From positions 1-35,842 of the forward strand of contig VXMM01000060.1 of the NCBI GenBank assembly GCA_009841105.1: 35,842 nucleotides of DNA, given 5' to 3'. Under the pieces are notes generated by a model, which saw only the letters and a program-made list of their open reading frames with translations, did no database searches and had not been told where the DNA came from. Both the position numbers and the translations under genes were made by a program. The stretch is from Acidimicrobiia bacterium (lineage in GTDB: Bacteria > Actinomycetota > Acidimicrobiia > Spongiisociales > Spongiisociaceae). Of the stretch, positions 1 to 8,150 are shown piece after piece. Within the stretch, counting starts at the first letter, position 1, and each line of letters starts with the position of its first letter.

Positions 1-129
1 GGGTGTGTTTTCGCGTTTTTCGCGTTCTTGTCGGCTGGGGGGTGTCGATGGCGAACTACCGGATCAGGGCACTGGTAAGGCTTGCTCGTCACCCGGCGTC
101 CCGACCTGATGTCACTCTCCGACCCTATA

Positions 130-160
130 TTGGACGAGCGAACATATGTTCGGGTATAGT
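130..160 (+). promoter_or_regulatory. SOS promoter with LexA box upstream of imuA
   Basis: A perfect palindrome CGAACATATGTTCG lies at 139-152. It sits between a -35-like TTGGAC (130-135) and a -10-like TATAGT (155-160), so LexA bound here would block RNA polymerase. The 19-bp spacer is slightly long. The same CGAAC-N4-GTTCG core recurs at the lexA / LysM locus near 29.7-29.8 kb, which supports a shared regulon. Confidence 0.9.
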
Positions 161-217
161 CATACGCCCTTTCCCGGACGGAGAGCGAAGGAACGAACGA
201 GCTCGAAAGCGGGGAGC

Positions 218-862
218 ATGACCGCAAGCATCTTGAGAGCAGCGCCGGACGGACCGCCGGCGCCTGCGGATGCCGCCGACCTTCCGGTGTATCCAGGACG
301 GGTGATCGGTTTGGAAGGCCCTACCGGATTGGGACTGACCAGGATCGGCCTTTCCATGCTGTCGGCGACCCCGGCTTCCTGCCGGGTGGTGGTGGACGTT
401 CGGGGATGGCTATGCCCGCTGGCGGCGTGGGAGGTCGGCATCGATCCCGACCATCTGACGGTGGTGCGGTGCGATGACGCCCATCGATGGTCCAGGGCGC
501 TGGCCGTCCTGCTTGACGGGGTGAAAGCGATCTATGCCGAGGTTCCCCGAGGTGTCAAGGAAGCACGGCTGCGGCGGCTCGGCGCCAAGGCCCGGGCCCG
601 TAAAGCCACCGTGATCCTGCGTCCTCTGGCAGGAAGTATCCCCTCCGGTATGGCTTTCATGCGGATGCGGGCGGTCCGGGTCGAGTGGGTCGGCGCCCGG
701 GAGGGGCACGGCAGTCTGGATAGCCGCACCCTGGGGGTCGAACTGTCCGGTAAGGGGGCTGCGGGTCAGTATCAGATGGTGGAGGTGGAGGACGATGGCA
801 CGCGTCCTGTGCGTGTGGTTTCCCGATTGGTTACTCCGCAGATCGGACGCTCCGTCGGATAG
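218..862 (+). CDS. imuA: ImuA-like mutasome accessory protein (RecA-fold)
   Basis: This is the first gene of an imuA-imuB-dnaE2 cassette, the damage-inducible translesion mutasome. The 214-aa protein has a RecA-like look with a degenerate Walker A segment GPTGLGLT (residues 34-41), where the usual Lys is Leu. This suggests a structural or bridging role rather than strong ATPase activity, as proposed for actinobacterial ImuA'. An upstream in-frame ATG at 146 lies inside the LexA box and the promoter, so the ATG at 218 is preferred; a GGGGAG sits unusually close to it. The 3' end overlaps imuB by 68 bases, which implies tight translational coupling. The identity rests mainly on context and the weak RecA-like motif, since ImuA proteins diverge strongly. 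Confidence 0.82.
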   Translation: MTASILRAAPDGPPAPADAADLPVYPGRVIGLEGPTGLGLTRIGLSMLSATPASCRVVVDVRGWLCPLAAWEVGIDPDHLTVVRCDDAHRWSRALAVLLDGVKAIYAEVPRGVKEARLRRLGAKARARKATVILRPLAGSIPSGMAFMRMRAVRVEWVGAREGHGSLDSRTLGVELSGKGAAGQYQMVEVEDDGTRPVRVVSRLVTPQIGRSVG

Positions 863-2261
863 GGCGGCCTTCGTCGTGGGGAGCCGGGACGGCCGTCCCC
901 TGGTGGCGGCCGCCAACGATCGGGCACTAGAAGCGGGAATCGAGGTCGGTATGACCCGCCGATCGGCCGAAGCCCTTTGCCCTTCGGCCCTGGTCCTGGC
1001 GCGCGACCCCGCCGCCGAAGCCACCCGTTTCGAGCCGGTCCTCAACGCCATCGAGGATCTGATACCCCGGGTGGAGGTGATCGAGCCGGGCTGGGTGTTC
1101 GTTCCTACCGATGGGGCGGTCCGCTATTACGGCGGGGAGCGCGCCCTGGTGGGCCGGATAGCCGCAACGTTGGAGCGTCTGGCTCCCGGAGGGCATTTCG
1201 GAGTGGCGAATGGTCCGTTCGCTGCCTACTGGGCAGCCCGATCGGGTCGCCCGACGCTGATCGTGAAGGACGAAAAGGCGTTCCTGTCCGGCCTGGACAT
1301 CTCAGTTCTGGAGATCGACGAGTTGGTGGCAACGTTTCGCTGGCTGGGGGTGACCACCCTGGGTGAACTGGCGGCCCTGCCGCGCCATGCGGTGGCCTCC
1401 CGGTTCGGTCCCCGAGGCTTGGAGGCCCATCGTCTGGCCGGCGGCGAGGATCGGAGGGTCATGCCCCGCCGGATTCCTGACGACCTGACCGTGGAGGCCG
1501 TCTTCGAAGAACCTCTGATGCTGGTGGAGCAGGCGGGTTTCATGACCCGCCGCCTGGCCGGGAACCTCATGGCCCTGCTGGATCGGCATCGGGTCGCCCC
1601 CCACCAAGTGGAGGTGGAAGCCGAGGCCGCCGACGGGGTAATCAGGTCACGGGTGTGGCGCAGTGCCGAACCGTTCGATACCCGGGCACTGGCTGAACGG
1701 GTGTGGTGGCAACTCCGGGCCTGGATCGAGACCGGAGGGATCACAGACGGGCTGACCCGTCTGAAGCTGTCACCCACCGCCCTGTCCGACGAGGGCTACC
1801 AGCCGGACCTGTTCGAGCAAAGGGAAGTCCGGATCGAAACTGAACGGGCACTGGAGCGGACCCGGGCCATCCTGGGTCCCGACTCGGTTCTCCAGGCCCG
1901 TCCCCAGGGTGGAAGGGACCCGGCGGAGCGGGTGCAGTGGGCCCGATGGGGTGAGGATTTTGCCGAGCCGACCCGTTCTCTCGCCTCACCATGGCCCGGA
2001 AAGGTTCCGGCACCTTCCCCCAGCCTGGTTCCATCCCGTCCCCGGCGCCTGGAGGTGGAATGGGACGCCGAGGTCCCCACTCGGGTACGCCTCTCCACCC
2101 GATGGGAGCCGGTGCTGGCATGGGCAGGTCCGTGGCGGAGACTGGGCAAGTGGTGGGCCGAGGAGGAACCGAGTGCCCTGTACCAGATCGTTACCTCGGC
2201 GGGCGCGATGCTATGCCGGGCGACCGGCGGCCTGACTTTCGTGGTGGGTGTCTATGACTGA
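795..2261 (+). CDS. imuB: ImuB, catalytically inactive Y-family polymerase homologue
   Basis: This is a 488-aa Y-family polymerase-like protein. The N-terminus reads LCVWFPDW (residues 5-12), where active Y-family enzymes carry the first metal-binding Asp. ImuB proteins typically lose these carboxylates and act as a scaffold linking DnaE2 to the sliding clamp. A QPDLF segment at residues 336-340 fits a clamp-binding pentapeptide. The C-terminal part ends with the family-typical tail around the final VGVYD. The start has a good GGAGG upstream and lies inside the end of imuA. The stop overlaps the dnaE2 start (ATGACTGA). Induction by DNA damage is expected from the LexA-box promoter before imuA. 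Confidence 0.93.
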   Translation: MARVLCVWFPDWLLRRSDAPSDRAAFVVGSRDGRPLVAAANDRALEAGIEVGMTRRSAEALCPSALVLARDPAAEATRFEPVLNAIEDLIPRVEVIEPGWVFVPTDGAVRYYGGERALVGRIAATLERLAPGGHFGVANGPFAAYWAARSGRPTLIVKDEKAFLSGLDISVLEIDELVATFRWLGVTTLGELAALPRHAVASRFGPRGLEAHRLAGGEDRRVMPRRIPDDLTVEAVFEEPLMLVEQAGFMTRRLAGNLMALLDRHRVAPHQVEVEAEAADGVIRSRVWRSAEPFDTRALAERVWWQLRAWIETGGITDGLTRLKLSPTALSDEGYQPDLFEQREVRIETERALERTRAILGPDSVLQARPQGGRDPAERVQWARWGEDFAEPTRSLASPWPGKVPAPSPSLVPSRPRRLEVEWDAEVPTRVRLSTRWEPVLAWAGPWRRLGKWWAEEEPSALYQIVTSAGAMLCRATGGLTFVVGVYD

Positions 2262-5200
2262 GCACCGCTACGCCGAGTTGCATGCCCATTCCAACTTCTC
2301 GTTCCTGGACGGGGCTTCACACCCCGAGGCCTTGGTGAAGCGAGCCGCCGAACTCGGATACGAGGCGCTGGCCCTCACCGATCACGACGGTTTCTACGGA
2401 TTGGTGCGGTTCTGGCAGGCGGCCCGGCAAGCCGGCTTGCTGGCCGTATACGGAGTGGAGCTCTCGCTATGTCCCCCGGACTACGCGCCCGACGGCGATG
2501 AGGAGCCGGTCTCGCCCTTTGATAGGGCCGGCCGCCACGATGCCCTCCGCTGGGAGGCCGATCGGCAGGGAAGGAAGCGGGCCGGGCGGAGGAACCACAC
2601 CCGGACGGGCGTCTGGTTCGAGCCTGAGCACCTGGTGGTGCTGGCATCGTCTCCCGAGGGATACGCCCGGCTTGCCAACCTGATCTCCAGAGCGCAGTTG
2701 CGGGGCGCCAAGGGCCGTCCTCTGTACAGGTGGAAGGACCTGGCCGAAGCAGCCGGTCGAGGTGACCTGGTGGCGCTGAGCGGATGCTGGCAGGGAGCGG
2801 TTCCCCGCGCGGCGCAGCGAGGGGATCGGGAGGAGGCTCTGAGAGAAGCCTCCCGTCTGCGGGAAGCCTTCGGGCAACGTTTCCACATCGAGATCTGGAA
2901 CCACCGGATGCCGCAGGACGACCGGCGCAACGATCTGCTGTGGGAGGTGGCCGCCAAGTTGAACCTGCCGGTGGTGGCCACCAACAACGTCCATTATGCC
3001 GACCGGCGGGACGCCGACCTATCCGACATCCTCGCAGCGATCGGAGGGCGACGGCGGCTCACTGAACACAACGGCTTCCGGCCCGACACCGATGAGCGCT
3101 ACCTGAAGTCTCCGGCGGAGATGGCCGCCCGCTTCCGGACCTATCCGGGAGCGGTGGAACGGGCCGCCCACCTGGGACGGGAACTCGCTTTCGACCTGCA
3201 GCTGGTGGCCCCCCGGTTACCCGACTTCCCGCTTCCGGATGGCTTCGCCACCGAGATGGACTACCTCCGCCGTCTCACTTTTCGAGGGGCTCGCAAGGCC
3301 TATCCCGCCTCCGGGCGGCGGACCGGAGCGATCGACCGGAAAGCGATCGATCGGCTGGAACACGAACTGGGCGTCATCAAGCGGTTGGGCTTCCCGGGCT
3401 ACTTCCTGGTGGTGTGGGACATCGTCAACTTCGCCCGATCCCAGGACATCATGTGCCAGATCCGTGGCTCCGGAGCCGATTCGGCGGTGTGTCGATGCTT
3501 GGGCCTCACCCGGGTCGACCCGCTCCGGCTGGGGCTGCCGTTCGAACGGTTCCTGTCCGAAGAACGGGGCCGGCCCCCCGACATCGACCTGGACCTCGAA
3601 GCGGAACGCCGGGAGGAGGTGATCCAGTACTGCTACCGCCGGTACGGGCGGGAGCGGGCGGCCATGGTCGCCAACGTGATCACCTACCGGGCCCGTTCGG
3701 TGCTTCGGGACGTGGCCAAGGCCTTCGGATTCACCTCGGCTCAGACCGATGGCTTGACCAGGTACGTGGACACTCACTCCCCTGCGGAACTGCCACTCGA
3801 AGAACCCCTGCCGGCCGGGCTGACCGCCGATCTGGTCTATGGCATCTGCCGGCGCCTCGACGGGTTCCCCAGGCATCTGGGTATCCATTCGGGCGGCATG
3901 GTGATAGCCGACCGGCCCCTTTGGAAGGTGGTCCCGATCGAATGGGGGCGCATGGAGGACCGCACCGTCCTGCAATGGGACAAGGACGACTGCGCCGCCA
4001 TAGGGATCGTCAAGTTCGACCTGCTGGGACTGGGCATGCTGAACGCTCTGCATATGGTGGTGGACACCGTGGAGGAGACCCATGGGCGGCGGATCGACCT
4101 GGCCGACCTTCCCCAGGAGCCGGCCATCTACGAGATGCTTACCAATGCCGATACCGTAGGGCTTTTCCAGGTGGAGTCACGGGCGCAGATGGCGACCCTG
4201 CCCAGGCTGAAACCCGCCACCTTCTACGACCTGGCTGTAGAGGTGGCTTTGATCCGTCCCGGCCCCATCCAGGGCGCTTCCGTCCATCCTTACCTGCGCC
4301 GTCGGAACGGGGAAGAGCCGGTGCGGTATCCCCATCCGCTGGCGGAGCCGATCCTGAAGCGGACTCTGGGAGTGCCGGTGTTCCAGGAGCAGCTGATGGA
4401 ACTGGCCCGTGTGTGCGCCGGTTTCGACGGAGGGCAGTCGGATCGGCTCCGATCCGCCATGACCCACAAGCGGTCGGACGAGGCGATGGAAAAGCTACGA
4501 GAGGAGGTTTTCGAGGGGATGCGGACCAGGGGCGTGACCGGCGCCGCAGCCGATGAGATCTGGGAGAAGCTGCAGGGGTTCGCCTCGTTCGGTTTCCCGG
4601 AAAGCCACTCGGTGTCGTTCGCCTACATCGTCTACATGTCGGCCTGGTTGCGCTACCACTACCCCGCCGAGTTCCTGGTCGGGTTGCTCAATGCCCAGCC
4701 GATGGGGTTCTACTCCCCCAACAGCCTGGTGCAGGACGCTATCCGCCACGGGGTGGTCGTCCTCGGTCCGGACGTGAACCTCTCGCTGGAGGAGTGCACT
4801 ATCGAGCCCTACCCGTGTGACGAGGACGATATCGTGGAGCACTACGGCATGGTCTGGCGCCGGGGAAGAGGCCCGGTGGATGACCCGATCCGGGCATCGA
4901 TAGCGGCCCGCCTAGGCCTGACCAGCGTGCGCAATCTGGGGGAGGTCGAAGCTCGGAGGATCCTGGCGGCCCGCCAGGTCGGGGGAGGATTCACCGACCT
5001 GGCCGACTTCGCCCACCGGACCGGTTTGCCGGCGGATGCCATGGAGGGACTGGCCATCGCCGGAGCCTTCGGATCGTTCGGGGTTTCCCCCCGTCAAGGT
5101 CTGTGGATGGCAGGCGCCCTAGCCGGTGCCGGACCAGGACAGTTGCCGCTGGTGTCAGATCCAGACCCGCCCCCGCTGGCGCCGATGAGCGACCGGGAGA

Positions 5201-5595
5201 CTCACCAGGCTTCGCTGTGGGCAACCGGGGTGTCGGTCCGCCATCCCATGCACTTCGCCCGCCCGGCCCTGGACCGGGCCGGATGCGTTTCGATAGCCGA
5301 GGCGCTGGACATCCGGCGGAACCGGGCCCGGATCAAAGTGGGAGGGGTGGTCACCCACCGGCAGCGTCCGTCCACCTCCAGAGGGATCATATTCTTCAAT
5401 CTGGAGGACGAGACCGGCTTGATGAACGTGGTGGTGCAACCCGAAATCTGGAGTCGGCGCCAGAAGACCGCCCGTCGCCATCCCGGCCTGATCATCGAAG
5501 GCCGCCTCGAATACCGGGACGGGGTGACCAACCTGGTGGCCCGTGACTTCGTCCCGATAGCGACCGACCCTCTCCGCAGCCGCAACTTTCGGTAA
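2254..5595 (+). CDS. dnaE2: Error-prone DNA polymerase III alpha subunit DnaE2
   Basis: This is a 1113-aa C-family polymerase and the catalytic member of the mutasome. It starts with a PHP domain (ELHAHSNFSF, residues 8-17). The palm carries PDIDLDLE with metal-binding D443 and D445, and a conserved VKFDLLGLG segment follows. Helix-hairpin-helix and OB-fold regions (about 900-1090) close the protein; the C-terminal tau-binding part of replicative DnaE1 is absent, as usual for DnaE2. The ATG at 2254 overlaps the imuB stop by eight bases and has GGTGGG upstream; a GTG two codons earlier is an alternative. It copies damaged DNA with low fidelity together with ImuA and ImuB. Confidence 0.95.
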   Translation: MTEHRYAELHAHSNFSFLDGASHPEALVKRAAELGYEALALTDHDGFYGLVRFWQAARQAGLLAVYGVELSLCPPDYAPDGDEEPVSPFDRAGRHDALRWEADRQGRKRAGRRNHTRTGVWFEPEHLVVLASSPEGYARLANLISRAQLRGAKGRPLYRWKDLAEAAGRGDLVALSGCWQGAVPRAAQRGDREEALREASRLREAFGQRFHIEIWNHRMPQDDRRNDLLWEVAAKLNLPVVATNNVHYADRRDADLSDILAAIGGRRRLTEHNGFRPDTDERYLKSPAEMAARFRTYPGAVERAAHLGRELAFDLQLVAPRLPDFPLPDGFATEMDYLRRLTFRGARKAYPASGRRTGAIDRKAIDRLEHELGVIKRLGFPGYFLVVWDIVNFARSQDIMCQIRGSGADSAVCRCLGLTRVDPLRLGLPFERFLSEERGRPPDIDLDLEAERREEVIQYCYRRYGRERAAMVANVITYRARSVLRDVAKAFGFTSAQTDGLTRYVDTHSPAELPLEEPLPAGLTADLVYGICRRLDGFPRHLGIHSGGMVIADRPLWKVVPIEWGRMEDRTVLQWDKDDCAAIGIVKFDLLGLGMLNALHMVVDTVEETHGRRIDLADLPQEPAIYEMLTNADTVGLFQVESRAQMATLPRLKPATFYDLAVEVALIRPGPIQGASVHPYLRRRNGEEPVRYPHPLAEPILKRTLGVPVFQEQLMELARVCAGFDGGQSDRLRSAMTHKRSDEAMEKLREEVFEGMRTRGVTGAAADEIWEKLQGFASFGFPESHSVSFAYIVYMSAWLRYHYPAEFLVGLLNAQPMGFYSPNSLVQDAIRHGVVVLGPDVNLSLEECTIEPYPCDEDDIVEHYGMVWRRGRGPVDDPIRASIAARLGLTSVRNLGEVEARRILAARQVGGGFTDLADFAHRTGLPADAMEGLAIAGAFGSFGVSPRQGLWMAGALAGAGPGQLPLVSDPDPPPLAPMSDRETHQASLWATGVSVRHPMHFARPALDRAGCVSIAEALDIRRNRARIKVGGVVTHRQRPSTSRGIIFFNLEDETGLMNVVVQPEIWSRRQKTARRHPGLIIEGRLEYRDGVTNLVARDFVPIATDPLRSRNFR

Positions 5596-5685
5596 GGCCC
5601 GCCAGGGCAGTTCGGAGCTACGAGGACCTCTAAGTAACAACTATCCTCGTCTGTTCAGCGATTACCGTATGTCCCTCAATACACA

Positions 5686-5707
5686 GTGTGTGGAGGATTC
5701 CACATAC
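5686..5707. promoter_or_regulatory. Candidate operator palindrome upstream of the FAD/GcvT gene
   Basis: Two 9-base arms, GTGTGTGGA and TCCACATAC, are inverted around GGAT with one mismatch; the inner GTGGA / TCCAC is perfect. The site is 25 bases before the start codon at 5732, where a repressor would sit. The cognate regulator is not obvious in the window. Confidence 0.4.
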
Positions 5708-5731
5708 ACGCCGATTCGCCGGAGGGCGAGC

Positions 5732-8149
5732 ATGCGAGATGAGGCCCGAGTAGCGATCATCGGCGGTGGCGCCATGGGCGTCGGCCTTCTCTACTTCCTC
5801 GCCCACGAAGGCTGGACCGACACGATCCTGATCGAGAAGGACGAGCTCACCTCCGGGTCCACCTGGCACGCGGCCGGGCTGATCCCACACTTCATCGGTG
5901 ACCTCAACATGGCCAAGGTCCACCGGGACACCGCCGACCTCTACAAGGTGATCGAAGAGGAGACCGGGATGCACTCCGGCTGGCACGGTTGTGGAGCGGT
6001 GCGCCTGGCCCGGTACGACAACGAGGTCGACTGGTTCTACTACGTCAAGGGCATCCTGGACTACATCGGAGTGGAATGCCACCTCCTCGGGCCGTCGGAG
6101 ATCACGGAGGTGGCGCCCCTTCTCGATGTCGAGCCGGACATCAAGCTGGGCATATGGACCCCAGGAGACGGCTGGACCGATCCCTCCGCCGCCACCAACA
6201 CCATGGCGATCGGCGCCCGCCGGCTGGGCGCCGAGATCAGCCGCAAGAACCGCGTGACCGACATGAACCTGCTACCTGACGGGAGGTGGGAGGTAATCAC
6301 CGAGAAGGGCCGGATCGTGGCCGAGCATGTGGTCAACGCGGCCGGCTCCTACACCCCGCAACTCGGCGCGATGGTGGGTCTCGACGTGCCCATCGAGTCG
6401 GTGATCCACCAGTACCTGGTGACCGAGCGGATCGAAGAGGTGGCCGCCCTGGAGACCGAGCACCCGGTGGTGCGCGATCCCCGGGCTTCCTGCTACTACC
6501 GCCAGGAGCACGACGGGCTCATCATCGGGCCCTACGAGCGGGCCGACGCGAAGGAGTACGGGGTAGGGGGGATCGACTGGGACCTGACCTTCCATCTAAC
6601 CCCTGTGGAGTTGGACCGGTTGCTTCCCTGGCTGGACTTCGCCGCCCAACGACTCCCCTGCTTCGCCGGCGCGGGCATCAAGCAGGTCGTGTCGGGACCG
6701 ATCACCCACACTCCCGACGCCGGCTACCTGATGGGACCGGCGCCGGGGCTACGCAACTACTGGTACTGCGCCGGCGCCTCGATCGGCATCACCCAAGGTC
6801 CCGGGGCCGGCAAGTACCTGGCCCAGTGGATGGTCCACGGCCAGACCGAGATCAACGTGGCCAACATGGATCCCCGCCGGTTCGGCCCGTACGCCCCCGG
6901 CCGCTACACGCACGAGCGGTCGATCGACGAGTTCCACGAGATGTACCAGGTACGGATGCCCAACGAGTACCGGGACGCGGGACGCCCGATGAAGAAGACG
7001 CCCCTCTACGACATCCTGGACGCCAAGGGTGCGATATGGCAGGAGGTGTGGGGCTGGGAACGGGCCATGTACTTCTCCCCCGACGCGGAGGTCTACTCGT
7101 TCCGCCGCTCCTCCGCCCATGACGAGGTGGGCGCCGAGGTGAGGGCCATCCGGGAAGGGGTCGGGGTCGCCGACCTCACCGCCTTCGCCAAGTTCGAGGT
7201 GACCGGACCCGACGCCGCCGCCCTGCTGGACCGCCTGTCGGCCAACCGGATGCCCGCCCGGGACGGCGGGATCAGGCTGGTCCACATGCTCACCACCCTG
7301 GGAGGCATCGAGTCGGAGATGACGATCACCCGGCTGGGACCGGAGCGCTTCTACCTCAACTCGGCGATCACGGCCCAATGGCACGACTTCGACTGGCTCT
7401 CCTCCCACATCCGGGACGGTGAGAGGGTGACGGTGACCGACGTCACCGACCGGACCGGCATCCTGGCCGTCACCGGACCCCGTTCCCGGGAGGTCCTGGC
7501 CGGCCTGACCGGCGCCGACCTCTCCAACCGGAACTTCCGCTGGCTCACCGGGCAGGAGATCGAGGTGGCCGGCGCCCCCTGCATCGCCCTGCGGGTGTCC
7601 TACGTAGGGGAACTGGGCTGGGAGCTGCACATGCCCCTCGAGCACATGGTGGAGGCGTACGAGGCCATCCACAAGGCCGGCGCCCCGTACGGGATCGTCG
7701 ACTTCGGCAGCCGGGCGATGAACGTGATGCGGATCGAGAAGGCCTACAAGGCGCACGGCTCGGAGCTCACCACCGAGATCACTCCGGTGGAGGCCCGGCT
7801 CGGACGCTTCGTCGACTACGGCAAGGACTTCCAGGGCAAGGACGCCACCGTTGCCCGGCGTGAACAGGCCGAGCCGCTCAGCATGGTGCTCGTGTATGCC
7901 GAACTGGACGAAGGCGACGCCGACTGCCTGGGCAACGAGCCGACCTACGACGGCGAGCGCATCATGGGGATAACCACCAGCGGGGCCTGGGCCCATTCGG
8001 TCGGCCGCAGCATCCTGTTCGCCTACGTGGCCCCCGAGTTCGAAGCCCCCGGATCGACCTTCGAAGTGGGGGTCATGAACCGCCGCCGGACCGCCACGGT
8101 GCTGGCCGAGGCGGTCTGGGATCCCCGCAGCGAGCGGTTGCGAGCCTGA
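5732..8149 (+). CDS. FAD-dependent dimethylglycine/sarcosine dehydrogenase-like protein with GcvT domains
   Basis: This 805-aa two-module enzyme has an N-terminal FAD-binding DAO fold with IIGGGAMGVG (residues 9-18). The GSTWHAAGL segment places His46 where dimethylglycine and sarcosine dehydrogenases attach FAD covalently. The second half (about 430-800) is a GcvT / aminomethyltransferase module that binds tetrahydrofolate and captures the formaldehyde-level carbon. The size and order match DMGDH/SarDH-type proteins. GGAGG six bases before the ATG at 5732 favours this start over an upstream ATG at 5669, which lies before the putative operator. An MttB-family gene follows one base after the stop, so the pair probably works in methylamine/betaine demethylation. 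The exact substrate (dimethylglycine, sarcosine or another N-methyl amine) cannot be read from sequence. Confidence 0.85.
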   Translation: MRDEARVAIIGGGAMGVGLLYFLAHEGWTDTILIEKDELTSGSTWHAAGLIPHFIGDLNMAKVHRDTADLYKVIEEETGMHSGWHGCGAVRLARYDNEVDWFYYVKGILDYIGVECHLLGPSEITEVAPLLDVEPDIKLGIWTPGDGWTDPSAATNTMAIGARRLGAEISRKNRVTDMNLLPDGRWEVITEKGRIVAEHVVNAAGSYTPQLGAMVGLDVPIESVIHQYLVTERIEEVAALETEHPVVRDPRASCYYRQEHDGLIIGPYERADAKEYGVGGIDWDLTFHLTPVELDRLLPWLDFAAQRLPCFAGAGIKQVVSGPITHTPDAGYLMGPAPGLRNYWYCAGASIGITQGPGAGKYLAQWMVHGQTEINVANMDPRRFGPYAPGRYTHERSIDEFHEMYQVRMPNEYRDAGRPMKKTPLYDILDAKGAIWQEVWGWERAMYFSPDAEVYSFRRSSAHDEVGAEVRAIREGVGVADLTAFAKFEVTGPDAAALLDRLSANRMPARDGGIRLVHMLTTLGGIESEMTITRLGPERFYLNSAITAQWHDFDWLSSHIRDGERVTVTDVTDRTGILAVTGPRSREVLAGLTGADLSNRNFRWLTGQEIEVAGAPCIALRVSYVGELGWELHMPLEHMVEAYEAIHKAGAPYGIVDFGSRAMNVMRIEKAYKAHGSELTTEITPVEARLGRFVDYGKDFQGKDATVARREQAEPLSMVLVYAELDEGDADCLGNEPTYDGERIMGITTSGAWAHSVGRSILFAYVAPEFEAPGSTFEVGVMNRRRTATVLAEAVWDPRSERLRA

Positions 8150-8150
8150 A

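Noticed and set aside
146-217. Longer N-terminus for ImuA
   Set aside because: The ATG lies within the LexA box, upstream of the -10 region, so it cannot be in the transcript.
3-221. Open frame at the left edge as a gene
   Set aside because: It runs over the promoter and LexA box of imuA and shows no protein motif.
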